NCBI GenBank assembly: GCA_009733575.1
Contig: ML769475.1
Coordinates: forward strand, 1-64,000
Direction of reading: 5' to 3'
DNA length: 64,000 bases
Origin: Gymnopus androsaceus JB14
Taxonomy: Eukaryota; Basidiomycota; Agaricomycetes; Agaricales; Omphalotaceae
Both the position numbers and the translations under genes were made by a program. Position 1 is the first letter of the stretch, and every line of letters starts with the position of its first letter. Shown here piece after piece: positions 11,796 through 23,805 of this stretch. The notes under the pieces are model-generated. The model saw nothing but the letters and a program-made list of their open reading frames with translations. It searched no databases and was not told where the DNA came from.

Positions 11796-12951
11796 TATTG
11801 AAGAATATCGATGAGATACGGGTTTTTAGTAAGTAGAAACTTATAATGTTCCAGCTTGAGATGGTCGTTTAAATATCCCTTCCTTTCAATAGTAAAAGGA
11901 GCTCCGTCCTTCAATATGCAAATAGATGGATAGATTCAGTCGTACATCGTTCACCAAAACGAGGGACGCCCCGCAACCCTAGATTGTGTCATAGTATGTA
12001 GCATAATAGGTTTTGCGACGTTTCCAAGTCTCGTCTCTATTCAAGCCCCCGCTTCAATTTTGGGACTGAGATACATTGCGATCCGGAGTTGAAGTTTCGA
12101 CTCACTGGAGTAGCTTCAGAGAACTGCGTTGCCGTCAGGTCCAATTTATCTCTATGTACAGAAATTCATTTCGGAAAGACGGCAGTAATCCTATATATGT
12201 ACATACGCTACTGTAGTGGAAATTCAGTAGTACACCTCCGCGTCGTTCGACCGCGGAGTTCATGAGAAAACAATAGCATTCCCCCACCCTGCAGTCTCAA
12301 CTCGGGTACCAAGCCTCATACAACATACAAGTTCCGGCGTGTCACAGTTTTCAGTTTCGACGTATGTGTTGTGCATACAGCTCAGAGCTGCAGAGTCATT
12401 AGTGGTAAATCCGGTTCCTGATCTAAGAAAAGATGTTGTATAGAATCGTCGAAGTAAATGGTTGACTATGGCTCTTGAATAAGCCTGATATACTCATTTG
12501 TCAATGCCAGAGAAACGGATCCTATACGGATGTCCCAACAGTAGTCTAGATCACTTTACTTTCAGTTGAAGGGGCTTCTCGGGATTTTGCGAGATTTGTA
12601 TGACGGTATATAGCATACTGTATATGGAATGTAGCAGGAATCAGGCAGGAATGTAGTAGACGTTGACGGTTCGAGTTTCATGATATTATTCAGGCTTCAA
12701 TAATTAGGGGGAAGGCCGCAAGCGGCGAGGGCCGAACGGTAAGCCGCTGACTCAGTCCGAAACGAAGGGAAAACGATATTTGGGTAAACACTAATAAGGT
12801 ACCTGTGGAAATGGTCCAGAAGCAGGATTCACCCTGACAATTCTTGCAAGCAGCCAAACCTAAAGGTCTGGCGATAAATTCAAATCCTTTGGGCTCTCCA
12901 TTCTAGATCACTATCAACAGTATATAGTATGTAGAAGCAACGATTTGATCC
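11796..12951. other. Intergenic, nothing recognised
   Basis: Sequence between peptide gene 2 and the left end of the KDZ element. No gene supported. Several TATATAG-rich patches (about 12200, 12610, 12920). Confidence 0.5.
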
Positions 12952-12959
12952 CTTTTGGT
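12952..12959 (+). repeat. Candidate target duplication, left
   Basis: CTTTTGGT here recurs exactly at 35092-35099 just outside the right TIR, the 8-bp length expected of KDZ/Zisupton insertions. The outermost 6-7 bases of the two element ends do not match each other, so the call is provisional. Confidence 0.5.
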
Positions 12960-12966
12960 CTGTAAG

Positions 12967-13943
12967 ACAACCAGGTTTTGATTAACCAACTCAGATCTCA
13001 ACTGAATTTCCTTTTATATCCAAAACGATTAATTAGAATGACGACTAGAGCACTATTGATCCGCTTACCTTTGTAGGTGGTCAATCCGCAATTAGAGGTT
13101 AATCATTGTGAATGGTTAATCATTGTAAATGTAAGTGGTTAATTGTTATAAGTGGTTAATCCGTTATAAGTGATTAATCCATGCGTACGTAACTCATCCA
13201 TTATGACAGCCGTACCGACACCTTTGATGCGCTTCCGCGCTGTGCAACTGGAGCTAAAGGAGAGGCGGGGGATGGATGCGGGGAAATGATGGCGATGAGA
13301 TGAGTACAGTTGTCAGTAGATTATCCACTCACTGCGTACATGTTTCGCTCAAAACTCGTCCATCTGTTGCCTCAACCAAATGGAAAGTCAAAAGTACTTG
13401 GTGAAGGGCTGAAGCCAACTATCCAATAACTCCAATGACCTCTACGAGTTTTCGTGGTGGTTGTGGTGGTGGTTGTTGGGGTCATTCAGCAATGAGAAGC
13501 AAGAAGATGGCGAGGGAGAAGAAGAATGAAAGAAGTGGTTGATCCAATCTACTTGCGTGACTTGGCAAAGACTCGCCCGTCCCCCTCAAAATGGTTAATC
13601 AGAGCCTATTTGGAAAGTGGTTAATCCATTCACTTTTGCATATGTGACTTGCCCGTATGGTTAACCATTTGAAAGTGGTTAATCCACTCACTTTTGCGTA
13701 CATGACTTGCCCGTATGGTTAACCATTTGAAAGTGATTAATCCACTCACCTTTGTGTACGTGACTTAGCCCATATGGTTAACCATTTGCAAGCGGTTAAA
13801 ATAATCCACTTATTCTGTATGTGACTCGCCCGCCCCTTGGCCTACATTTGATGTGCCATCATTAATGGCGGAGGTTTTGGAAGCTTCTATGTGAGCGTTG
13901 TAGCCGATTCAACTGTGTGTTAAAATCAACCAGAAGTATATAT
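12967..13943 (+). repeat. Left terminal inverted repeat of the KDZ element
   Basis: Reverse complement of 34068-35085, collinear throughout, including the marker strings GTGCTCTAGTCGT read inward on the right arm and CCATCATTAATGGC near the inner end. Contains many GGTTAATC/GGTTAACC boxes. From 13560 to 13800 these fall in ~58-base tandem units also carrying a CCACTCA..GTACGTGACT segment. Such subterminal repeats are typical transposase-binding arrays. Confidence 0.85.
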
Positions 13944-14260
13944 CCAAGACAAAGCCATCCAAAAGTAGGTGAACAAAACAGAGATGCAGTTGAATACTGT
14001 GTGTATCATTCTGAGTGTAAAGAAACAGTGTGGTAGTTGAATACCGGAACAACGTCAAGAAAGGTCATGCATAAAAGAACAAACCATGAGGGGAGAATGA
14101 AACAAAACATATTATTGAAGATACTGAAGTAAAGCAACCTAGAAAAGAACCAATCGTATGGGGGGACATCCTACTTGAGCTTATCTTGATGAGGTGACCT
14201 GCGAACTGGCTCTTCGGCGAATCTCTTCTTCTGAAAGCGCGTGAAAGTGGCATGATCTTT

Positions 14261-17200
14261 TCAATAGAGAACATAATCTTTCCTTGAGAGTTCGCCATTA
14301 GGATTATTGTACCGGTCATACAACTTGACCACCTTGCCCTGCAGATGGACCCATTCCTCTATTTCCATCAAACATGTGAGGACTCTTGTATTGTCAAAAG
14401 CATCTAGAACAGCATAGCCTTTCCATGTCCCACAGGGCACACCATTCCTCCGAACGGGAATCCCATTGACATAGTAGTGTTGCTTTTTGGGCCCAGCTAT
14501 GTTCAACATGCCTTCTTCCATCGGATCAAGCTCGCGATGCATGCCCTCATAGGATTCATAGTGAACTTGAGATGAATTTGCCTTATCTCTGAAGGAATGG
14601 GGATTCGGTATGGTTGGGCTTGTTTGTTCATAAGGCGGGAATGATGGAATGGGAGCAGGTGGGGCTGGAGCTGGAACCATCACACCTCCATTCTTGGATG
14701 AGCCGTGGTGGAAGGATTCAGAGACATTCTCGGATGAGCCGTGTTTGTAGGATTCAGAAGAAACCGTCATGCCTCCATGGTCATAGGATTCAGAAGGAAC
14801 CATCTCACCTCCATTCTCGGATGAGCCGTGTTTGTAGGATTCAGAAGGAACCATCATGCCTCCATTCTTGGATGAGCCGTGGTCGTAGGATTCAGAAGGA
14901 ACCGTCTTGCATCCATTTATGGATGAGCCATGTTCGTAGGATTCAGAAGGAACCGTCATGCCTCCATTCTCGGATGAGCCATGGTCGTAGGATTCAGAAG
15001 GAACCATCTCGCCTCCATTCTCGGATGAGCTGTGGTGGAAGGATTCAGAGACATTCTCGGATGAGCCATGTTTGTAGGATTCAGAAGGAACCATCATGCC
15101 TCCATTCTCAGATGAGCCATGGTTGTAGGATTCAGAAGGAACCATCTCGTCTCCATTCTCGGATGAGCCATGGTGGTAGGATTCAGAAGGAACCATCTCG
15201 CATCCATTCTCGGATGAGCCGTGGAGTGAATTGTAAGCTGAGTTGATCTGCTCATAAGGCACAAATGAGGAGGCAGAAGGAAGAGATAATTGATTTGGGA
15301 AAGGATGGTTGATCCAGTTGTTGGAGAGGTTTGCATTCAACCTTTCCCAACCAAAAGTAGCTTTTGGTTCCTCAATATCGCTCATGGCAACATCAGGACT
15401 CCACCCAACACCATTGTGCTGACTTTCCTGCCAGCCTTGCTGGAAATTGCTATCCCATTGTCCAGCATTGGCCTGATATGCTGAACAAGATGCATCTGGT
15501 AAACCGTGAAGCATCTCTTCTGCTGCTGTATATGCAGCAAAGTCTACAGCGCCATATAACAAGCTTGAGTTCCTGATTCTCATTGGCGGCGGCGGTTGGT
15601 GATTTGAGTTTGGGTACATTGGAGTGACCATGGTTGGAGTATCCTGGCGCAACGACAACAAAATGTATCATTTTGAGCAGAAGTTGTGTTCATGTTCAGA
15701 GGGTAAGCCTTCATGGGAGTAGCAGTGGTTGGAGACAATGGAGCACTTTTTGGAGGCCAAGCTGTCATAATCATCGAGGAAGGTTTGACCGAGACCATTC
15801 CCTCCTTGCTGAGCAGGGTATCCTCTTGTGTCCCATCTTTTGAGTCTGGGTGTGTTGGAGTGATGCCATTTGGAGTATGCTGGCGCGACAACAACAGAAA
15901 GGTATCATTTCCATGAGCACAAGATGTATTCGTGGTTGGAAGGTAAGCCCCCATAGGAGTAGCAGTGGTTGGGGGCCAAGCCATCAAGGAAGATTCGATT
16001 GAGACAATTTGCTTCTCGCTGAGCGGGGTATCCTCTCGTGTCCCATCTTTTGAGTTTGGGTGTGTTGGAGTGATGCCATTTGGAGTATGCTGGCGCAACA
16101 ACAATGAAAAGATATCATTTCCGTGAGCAGATGATGTGTTCGTGGTTGGAAGGTAAGCCCCCATAGGAGTAGCAGTGGTTGGGAGCCAAGCTGTTGAGGA
16201 AGATTCAATTGAGACGATTTGCTTCTCGCTGAGCGGGGTATCCTCTCGTGTCCCATCTGTAGAGTGGGATACATCGCCCATCATTGCCATTTCTTCACCA
16301 GCTCTACTCTCATCTTCTTCCTTCACTTGTCGTTCCCACATGTTCCCTTCAATCACTTCCTTAGAAAAGAAACAGAAGTGATTATTGGATTCCAAGGGAA
16401 TAATGCTGAGTTGTTTGACGAGCTTCACTAGCTCCTCCCGTGTCATTGTCTCTGGCATCCTTAGCGGTACACATAACCCGTCGCAGGCGTAAAAGTCCTC
16501 AGGATTCTGCTCGATGGCCAACCACGGCGGTCCCGGCATATCCAATGTGGGTTGGCCATAGACATCATCTGTTCATCTTCACATCAGCTTTTGTGAACAA
16601 TTAATTGGCCTATGATAATCTCACCCCATGCATCCCGGAACAGGGCTTTCAATGTGTCTTGGAGGAGCTCCAGTGGCATTCCAGTCGGATTGAAAAGTGG
16701 CAGAACCACTTTCCCGTTGAGATTCTTAGGTATCTTCAGAATTTTCTCTGATTCCGGTAGCGCTAGAAGTTTCCTTTGTAAACATACTTTCTCTTTTGCA
16801 GGCATAATCACTCACTGGATAGTACAACCATCTTGCCAAGTATTGTGGAAAGTCCATCCATGAGCTCAGCGTGACCTGGGATCTTGACGCCTTTACTATA
16901 CCCAACGCAATGCTGGGATTGTTGCTCAATTGAGTGTTCTATCTGAGGGAAAGACCTGAGACTTACGAATATGCCTTGGCAACTTCATTGCCACCTTCGT
17001 CCTCATCCTCGCAAATGAGAAATGTAACCATTATACTTCTTTTTCCGAGCCATCCACCCTCTGCCATACTCATGTGCGAGCACCTCGTAAACTTCAAAAA
17101 ATTGTTCTGATTCCTATTTCAATCAATGAGTTGAGCAACGTAGACCCATTTAACAAGAAGGCTCTCACTTCAGAGTATTGCTGTTGATTACTCGTGCTTT

Positions 17201-17960
17201 CTCCTTGAACTCTTCCCTTGTCGTGAGAGGTAGCAATGTCCACACCTCCTTCTGGACCTCCTGGTAGATTGCGGCGCCATTGAGGGTTCCACTGCTTTCC
17301 ATTTGTTCAGAAAGAACCATTTTCCTCCACCCGCCAATGAGCTCCCCATATTCCTCCAGAAAAACTTCCCAATCTGTAATGCCACTGCAGAGTTTGTCGA
17401 GAACAGGAATTGCAGCTGCCAAAGATGAAGCGCCTTCATCAACCACTGGCGCAGCTTCATCGGTGGCATGTATTGTAGCCCAGGCCTCTTTGAAGCTTTG
17501 TTTCCTATAATTGTTGAAGGCAAGTTTGATCATCTATGAAAAGGAACATCAGCAACCATTAAACAGAACAACCATTATCAAGAACGTACTTTAGCAGCTA
17601 GAGCCAGTTGCTCATTATCCAAGTCCGCGAATGTGGGACCATTCAGTAACTCTGCTCTCTTCTCTTTGCTGTAAGTTTGACAATCTTTATTAACGTGTTT
17701 TCTGGATGGCAGTTTGATAACATCGTTCTCGTCTAGTACATTAAAGTACTCTCCCAGTGCGTGCTTGAGCTCCGTGTTCTGGGCGTTGGTGAGGCGGGTT
17801 TTGGCTCCACCTTTGCAGGATTGGGCATTTCCCTACAGTTGAAACACAGTCAGTAGCAGAACATTGCAAGCTTAAGCACTGTTACCTTCGATGCAACAGC
17901 TTTTGTTGTATTCAACTTTCTGCTTCCGTTATTCACCTTCGTTGTTGAAGTATGAATCAT
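14261..17960 (-). pseudogene. KDZ cargo gene A: large repeat-rich protein, one frameshift
   Basis: A multi-exon gene read leftward and not recognised. Reading frames join through GT-AG introns from an ATG at 17960: a basic start (MIHTSTTKVNNGSRKLNTTK), an acidic/helical part including AFNNYRKQSFKEAWATIH, a segment with SIMVTFLICEDEDEGGNEVA, then LPLFNPTGMPLELLQDTLKA. The long last exon (16545-14261) holds two internal repeat arrays. One repeats NGITPTHPxSKDGTxEDT three to four times. The other repeats HGSSENGGEMVPSESY-like units more than ten times. A frameshift near 15655 splits this exon: the fourth copy of the first repeat continues in another frame as LRQDTPTMVTPMYPNSN. The C-terminus (PVRRNGVPCGTWKGYAVLDA, WVHLQGKVVKLYDRY) looks folded. 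Probably one protein of over 1000 residues. Role in transposition or as cargo is unknown. Confidence 0.6.
14690..15235 (-). repeat. Coding tandem repeat array in gene A
   Basis: About a dozen imperfect 48-base units encoding ENGGEMVPSESYxHGSS variants, plus two shorter units encoding ENVSESFHHGSS. The open frame is kept through all units, so the array was under coding constraint or expanded recently. Confidence 0.85.
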
Positions 17961-18611
17961 CTGGTTGTCTGCTTAAAGCGGAAGAAAGATGTTTCCGAAA
18001 ATAAAAGTGGGAAGACAAGTAAGTCAAGACTAAGCCTAACAAAACACGGTCAGCTTGGTAGTCCCGCCCGGCTCAAGATAGTTGACAAATGTGCAATAAT
18101 GTCTGTCTACCCAGTGGTATGGCCGACCCAGTGGTATGGCCGGCCCGTCTGCATACTTACATATGGCCCCTGTTGTCATGCGGCCTTCAAAACAATGCTG
18201 TTTGCGCTTTGCCTTGTCTTCCCTCCCACTCTTGAAAAATAAATCGCTTTGCCTTGTCTTCCCCTCTCCCTCACTCTTGAACAATAAATATACATGTGTT
18301 TTAAGAGAGATGTAAATGATGCTTGAAATCATGGACTCACTTCTTGCTCGGTGATCCCACTCATCTGATTTGACATCGGCTCTTTTTGACATATATATAA
18401 ACTTTAGGCGAGCTTTAGGCGAGTACTGTGGGTCAAATCAGGTCTGATTGTAGGTTTAAGTCTCGCCTAAAGTAAAACATACCTTGAAATGATTAACCAT
18501 TAGCTAAGTTTCTTTCGCCTAAAACCCACACACCTTGAATTGGTTAACCATTAGCTGAAGTCCGTGCAGACTTAAAAGAACTCTAACGAAACTTACTTTA
18601 TTCTCCACACA

Positions 18612-19541
18612 ATGCAACGAACTCCGCTTCTTCGTGGCCGAAAGACCCCATCCACTGCTCAAACTAGGACACCTTCTACCAAACCATGTTCATTCTATGA
18701 ACAGCGGTACAAGGCTGCTGCGTGTATTTACACAGGCAATAAAGCGAGCAAGGTTCGACAGAACAACGCGCAGATCGTCAAATACATTGAGTCTGTCAAT
18801 CCCATTCCGCGAGACTTTGTACCCCCTGCCAAGCTCAAGGTCCGCGATCTAATCATTGACGCAGGCAAGTTGCATGAGGAGGGCTTAGGCAAACGGTACT
18901 GGCTGGTATTGTCCATCTCTTCTCTTCTCTCTTCCTGCACTGACCAAGTCTGGAAGGTCCAACAACACACACCACTTGGACCATGATTGCGCAAAGTCTA
19001 CTCGGATCTTCCTGGCCTGTATGATATTGACAAGACCTTGCTTTCAAAGGGCACACTTGGTACACTTCTGTCTTATCGTCTGCTGCTCAGTGTGTGTGTT
19101 GTCAATAGAACGCCACAGCAGAATGAGTTCCAGGTACCAGATGAGGAGGACGACATCATGTCTTCAGAACCTGAGCGCTCACCTGGATTCAAGAGTGAGT
19201 CTCAATCCATCACACTGTGGTTCTTTCTCGAGGTGGGTTTGAATCTTTCTATACATGTGGAGGTTGTAATATAGGCACTCCAATAGAATGGATCCGAGAC
19301 AGAAGAGTTGTATGCTGCTCCTATAGCAGGTCGCATTGTCCTGAAGAAACTGAAGTTGCAACTTGGTCGCTGCGGAGTTGAAGCCGTCGATGCCTTCGAG
19401 GTATTTCGTAAGGGTAAATTGGCTTGGACTCTGGTCTAATGGACCACTCCCATTCCGGCTGGACCAGGAAACATCTTGTTCTTCCGCAAAGTAGGAGTTA
19501 CATACATGCCTGGCTGGGACATTGATTGTCATTACTTGTAG
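18612..19541 (+). pseudogene. KDZ cargo gene B, unrecognised, interrupted
   Basis: Starts MQRTPLLRGRKTPSTAQTRT, a basic Ser/Thr/Pro-rich tail, then CSFYEQRYKAAACIYTGNKA and FVPPAKLKVRDLIIDAGKL. An intron from about 18908 leads, after one ambiguous junction, to RKVYSDLPGLYDIDKTLL and GTLLSYRLLLSVCVVNRTP. A last exon from about 19285 encodes GSETEELYAAPIAGRIVLKK, then a stop (TAA in LAWTLV-stop-WTTPIPAG) before GNILFFRKVGVTYMPGWDID. The coding character continues past that stop, so the gene is probably decayed. I do not recognise the family. It lies in the same orientation as gene C and divergent from gene A. Confidence 0.45.
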
Positions 19542-20109
19542 ATGATGGTTAAATTTCTATACGTACCATTGTGTTTCCTAATTCAACTCGTATACCATAT
19601 TCCTCACTCACTATTAAATCTGTTTTATAAATAACATTACTTTGTTTCTCCAATCATGACCAATTTGGCCTACCTTTTTGTCCTCCAGTATTGGAAATAG
19701 TTAACCAAATGATGGTTAACCACTGTTCAGGTCTGCCATAAACAAGTGTGTGTCAATAGTTTGACTGCAGATAATTGAGCTGGATTTCAGATCAGGCAAA
19801 TTGCGCTTGCTGTTGCTGACTGTGAGGACCATGGCCTAAGAATGAGGAGCAATACTTGAGGAAGACTCTGAAAGAGAGTTAAACGTCCGGCTTGTTGCCT
19901 GCCGGCAAAACTTGATCTTGCAGCAAAGTTTTCTTCACACGCTCCTTTGCTCTCATTGGCCTTCATGGCCTTTACAGTAACATCTCATCAATGACAAGTT
20001 TCAAAGATCAAGAATAATGGATTCAAACAGTTAATCAAACCTCCTCTAAATGATTAATCAAATCAAAGCTATAAGTCCCCCCCTTTCACTGTTTCTTCCT
20101 CGCTTGAGC

Positions 20110-21176
20110 ATGAACTACAAACTCTCTCCAGGAGCCCTCATTATTAGAGATGTTCTCTTGGGCAAAATCGATAGAGTCACCCCCAAGCCTCTGGAGCCCA
20201 CTCCACCGACCAACAGTGATTGTTCCTTCTCATGCTATATCAACAATGGTTGAGGCGACCTCAAAAGCTGCAGCACAGTCATTCGGATGGTGCGTGTAAT
20301 GTGTTGATTGATTTACAAACTAATCAAAAGCTCTGTCATTCTCAGTGTGTTGCCTACGGTCACCATAAATTTCCATGTGGTGTTGCCAAAGACCATACTC
20401 AGCCTCTCAGCCTTGTAGACCATGCCCTGATAATGGGTCTTGCTGTGTTTTTTGAGAGGGAAACCGGACACTCCTGGAGCATCACTCACCGTCCCACGCA
20501 AGCTTTTTGGGCCTGCTTCCCTGTAGAGCCACTTCCATCTCCCGACGACATCAATGCCTTCTTGGATGCAGTCCAAGAAAAGGTTCAGCGTGGTATCACA
20601 CGGTTCTCTAAAGAAATGCCAGGGGAATTGGCGGTCGCAGAAAGGATTCGACCCCCGCTTGAGGGTCTTCTTGGGTGGCACGGCTACTGGTCAGAGGACG
20701 GTTCATACAACTCTGCTGCACACACCTCAGTTGAGCAGACTTCTAATGAGCGCTTTTCGGAAAAGACTCGCGACACCGAATCATACAACCCCGATGTCCG
20801 CCGTAAGCCACCCAATGCGGCTCTCAAGTCCGCAAAGCAACCAGATCCTCAGCCATCCTCCTTGAAAGCACCTCCCAAGCTCGCAAAGCAACCGGACCTT
20901 CAGCCTTCCTCTTTGAAGGCGCCCAACAACGGGGTACGGAAGTCTTGTACATGTTTTTCTGTCTCAGACTGTGGCTTATGTCGCTAATGTGTCCATCTAC
21001 TAGATATTCCGAATGGTACAGCGATTCCTGTTGAGTACACTGAACTTCATAGTCGCAAAGATGCGGCTGCTGCTTTGGGCCGTAAACATTGATACAGCAG
21101 TACCATACTTATTCCTGACTCGGATGGTGAAGATGAGACTGAGCGCCGTTCAAAGAAGCCACGGGTCTCAGCTTGA
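20110..21176 (+). pseudogene. KDZ cargo gene C, unrecognised
   Basis: Begins MNYKLSPGALIIRDVLLGKI and continues, after a frame change near 20220, into a long exon with NVLIDLQTNQKLCHSQCVAY, HHKFPCGVAKDHTQPLSLVD, DALIMGLAVF-like hydrophobic text, then PSPDDINAFLDAVQEKVQRG and a proline/lysine-rich tail with two copies of KQPDxQPSSLKAP. After an intron at about 20934-20999 the end reads IPNGTAIPVEYTELHSRKDA, then GRKH-stop, then SDGEDETERRSKKPRVSA-stop, the final part being a possible nuclear localisation signal. The stop and the frame change suggest decay. No function can be assigned. Confidence 0.4.
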
Positions 21177-22744
21177 TTTGTTATATTTGTTAGCTGTTGC
21201 CTACTATTGCCTCCTACTATTGCCTGAACAAATTCAGTATACATATTCCATATGACGTTTAACCTGACTTTCTCTCTGAACAATGTTTGATTAACCAGAT
21301 GCCATAGCTCCAACATGTTCCGGAATAGCCACCCGTAATGGCCTGGTGTGTATTGAATTCGAAAGCATACCATGTCAGGGTACTACATGAAATTTCGCTT
21401 AAAATGATCACGACTCTTAACGACAATGACCTCACTCTGCAACATTCACCATGACCTCACTCTCCTCCATCTCTTCTCTACAGCAATCTACGTTGTACCA
21501 TTGCTGCTGCTGCCCTTTTGCACACCAGCCAATTATCTTACCCTCCCTGACATATTCTCACCATACTGGCATCAAAAGGTTGTTTTGCAACAACGATGAC
21601 TGCAGCACTAGTACTCTGCGTCTACCCTCCTTATCTGACGTCTGTGGACCACAGGGTGGTTGTATTATGTGAATCAATGAAGGATATCTCTCTGGGCCGG
21701 CTTCAGTGGAACCGAGGTGGCAATGGCTGGGCAATACAGCACTTGTGGACGTGTTTGCAGTGGAATTCTGAAGAAGACCAAGCTCCTCTGCAGTTGCTTA
21801 TTGGGCCCAAATGAGGCCTAGAGTAGTATGTAGAGAACTGTATTTTTCCATTGTCAAAGCTGATGGCAATTGATTGGACTAGCAATGCAATAGATGTGTT
21901 TCCAAAGGAAGACCGTGTGAGGGCAAAATAAATTCGCCTGCATGCCTGCAATGCGCCCATCACCAATGTTCCCGTGTTGAGGATGAGAGACGCTTTCGTG
22001 TCATGAACACGCTCCAGCTCTCACTGACCAACTACTTTGACCTCCGCTCAGTTTACATTCCTCAGGACGTGTAATTGAACAGGTTCCGCCCCGCTTTTAG
22101 GAGTGATTCTTCTTCAGGCGATTTAGGCAAGGAGAGCACTGAGATGTAGCAAGCGTAGTGGTATCTTTTCTTCTATACTGTCCATGTACTCTATACCACA
22201 TACTTTGTTGCAATGTTGTATTTCTCAAGATTTGGTAATTAATTCCTTACTGACTTTGCTTCCATTGTCCACGAAAAAAAGCCACTCAAGGTTAAGAACT
22301 TTGGTATCTGGCTGCAATGCAGCTCGCGGTCTGGTACGTGCAACACGGACAAGGAATACCATGGGCTTAGCATCAGGGTATGGCTTCTGGGCACTGTGCA
22401 AGGCTTGCCTTATCCATATACGTTCCTCAGTATTTCACTCTAGCAGAATCTTAGTGACATCCGCTTAGACACTACATGTCATGGAGATTGAGAAATCAGA
22501 GGACGTTTGCCAAAAATTAGTTGCAATGTTGTTGTTCATGTACTTAGGCTGGCTCTACTGCTATGATGACCTATGCTTTTACATGCTTCATTCAGCGATA
22601 TGAATTAGCTAGTTACGACAAGGTCTGATAGATTCTTGCTGGATATAGTAACTACTCATTCTCAGTATCAGTGCTAGGCCATACAATGTAGGATGAAGAA
22701 TGTAAGTAAAATGTAAGTGTAATGCAAAATCAAATCTAACGAAG
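21177..22744. other. KDZ interior, no gene recognised
   Basis: Several short open frames (21451-21672, 21596-21814, 22184-22468) do not join into a convincing gene and match no family I know. Confidence 0.4.
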
Positions 22745-23666
22745 CAGTAAATACTTGACTGACGTTGCGAATGTGCATCTTCGCGTGTTCAACGCCTTAC
22801 GTCTCACTGCGTTTGTATTGCTCTAGTGCTTCCTCTAGCTTTCCTGCTATCTTCGTGTGTTAGAAACAATAAAGATGGAGGTAAGAAGAAAAGAACGGAC
22901 TTGCTTCCAAAAACGGCAGCAAGGTTGAATGCGATCTCGGGATCCTCTGGGGATATTGAAGAGGCAATGCTAGATTATGTTGAGGGCAAAAGCTGAATAA
23001 ATGATACAGAACACGTACTGTAGGTGATGCAACGCGAGGTCTGGTCAAGGAAGGAGTGATACAATGTACGCGCTTGCTAGGTTGGTATGCGCATCCGGAC
23101 TTGCCGGTTATAGTTCAATGGACTCCTTCCATGCAGCAATGGCTTTGTCAAATTCCTTTATTTACATCTCATGTCAACAACTCGGCACTTGATTAGCTCG
23201 GAGAGACCCACTTTTAGATGGTAATGGGTGACACCTGGATTTCAAACTTCAGTTCACAGAGATATTTTATAGAGTGAAGAATTATAACCCCTAGTGCACC
23301 CAGATTAAAGAGCGAACTAGCATTCCGATTAATTTCTGCACTGCGCTTGTAGAGGGTTTTGGCGCCCTCAACATCTCCTTCTTCCAGAAGCCGTGTTCCT
23401 TGTTCGAGACAATATACTGCTTCGGACTCGGCAGGATCAGCAGCAGATGAGTGCGGAGTTGTTGAGGAAGCTAAGCCTGGATATCGGGGTGCAAATGACA
23501 TGCAGAGCAATCGAAAAACAATAAACGTACGCTTGTAGATTGAATAATAAATTGTGGAAGTAGACCAAAAAGAAGACTGAGTATTTCGGGCTATCCTTGT
23601 GATTTGACGAGCAATCGGACAAGCCAAAGTCAAACGCATCGCTTGAGAGGCAACTCTGGAGAACAT
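22745..23666 (-). pseudogene. Mitochondrial-type TPR repeat protein, decayed
   Basis: Read leftward from ATG 23666. The start MFSRVASQAMRLTLACPIAR is rich in Arg/Ser with no acidic residue, like a mitochondrial targeting sequence. It is followed by APRYPGLASSTTP and the TPR segment YCLEQGTRLLEEGDVEGAKT / LYKRSAEINRNASSLFNLG. Later exons give KEFDKAIAAWKESIEL, then PASPDAHTNLASAYIVS, PDLALHHLQ, PEDPEIAFNLAAVF and GKLEEALEQYKRS: consecutive TPR units in the right order. Stop codons interrupt after SIEL, after SLLP and after KRSET, so it is a pseudogene. It lies about 140 bases from a divergent TIM23 remnant, and both sit inside the KDZ element. The likely source is a host mitochondrial locus. 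Confidence 0.68.
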
Positions 23667-23805
23667 CTTGGTAGGAAGAACTCAAAGCAAGGAGGCGGAC
23701 TTCGGCAGCCTGCGTGATTAGTAACACAAACGGCCCGTGCATATCCACTCAAAATTTCTTTGCCACCATTGCCAGTGTTCTTTAACCTCTGCCATCATCT
23801 CCTCC

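Noticed and set aside
14614..15246. 210-codon plus-strand frame with SRMSRGGRIQKEPS repeats
   Set aside because: It is the opposite-strand shadow of the coding repeat array in gene A.
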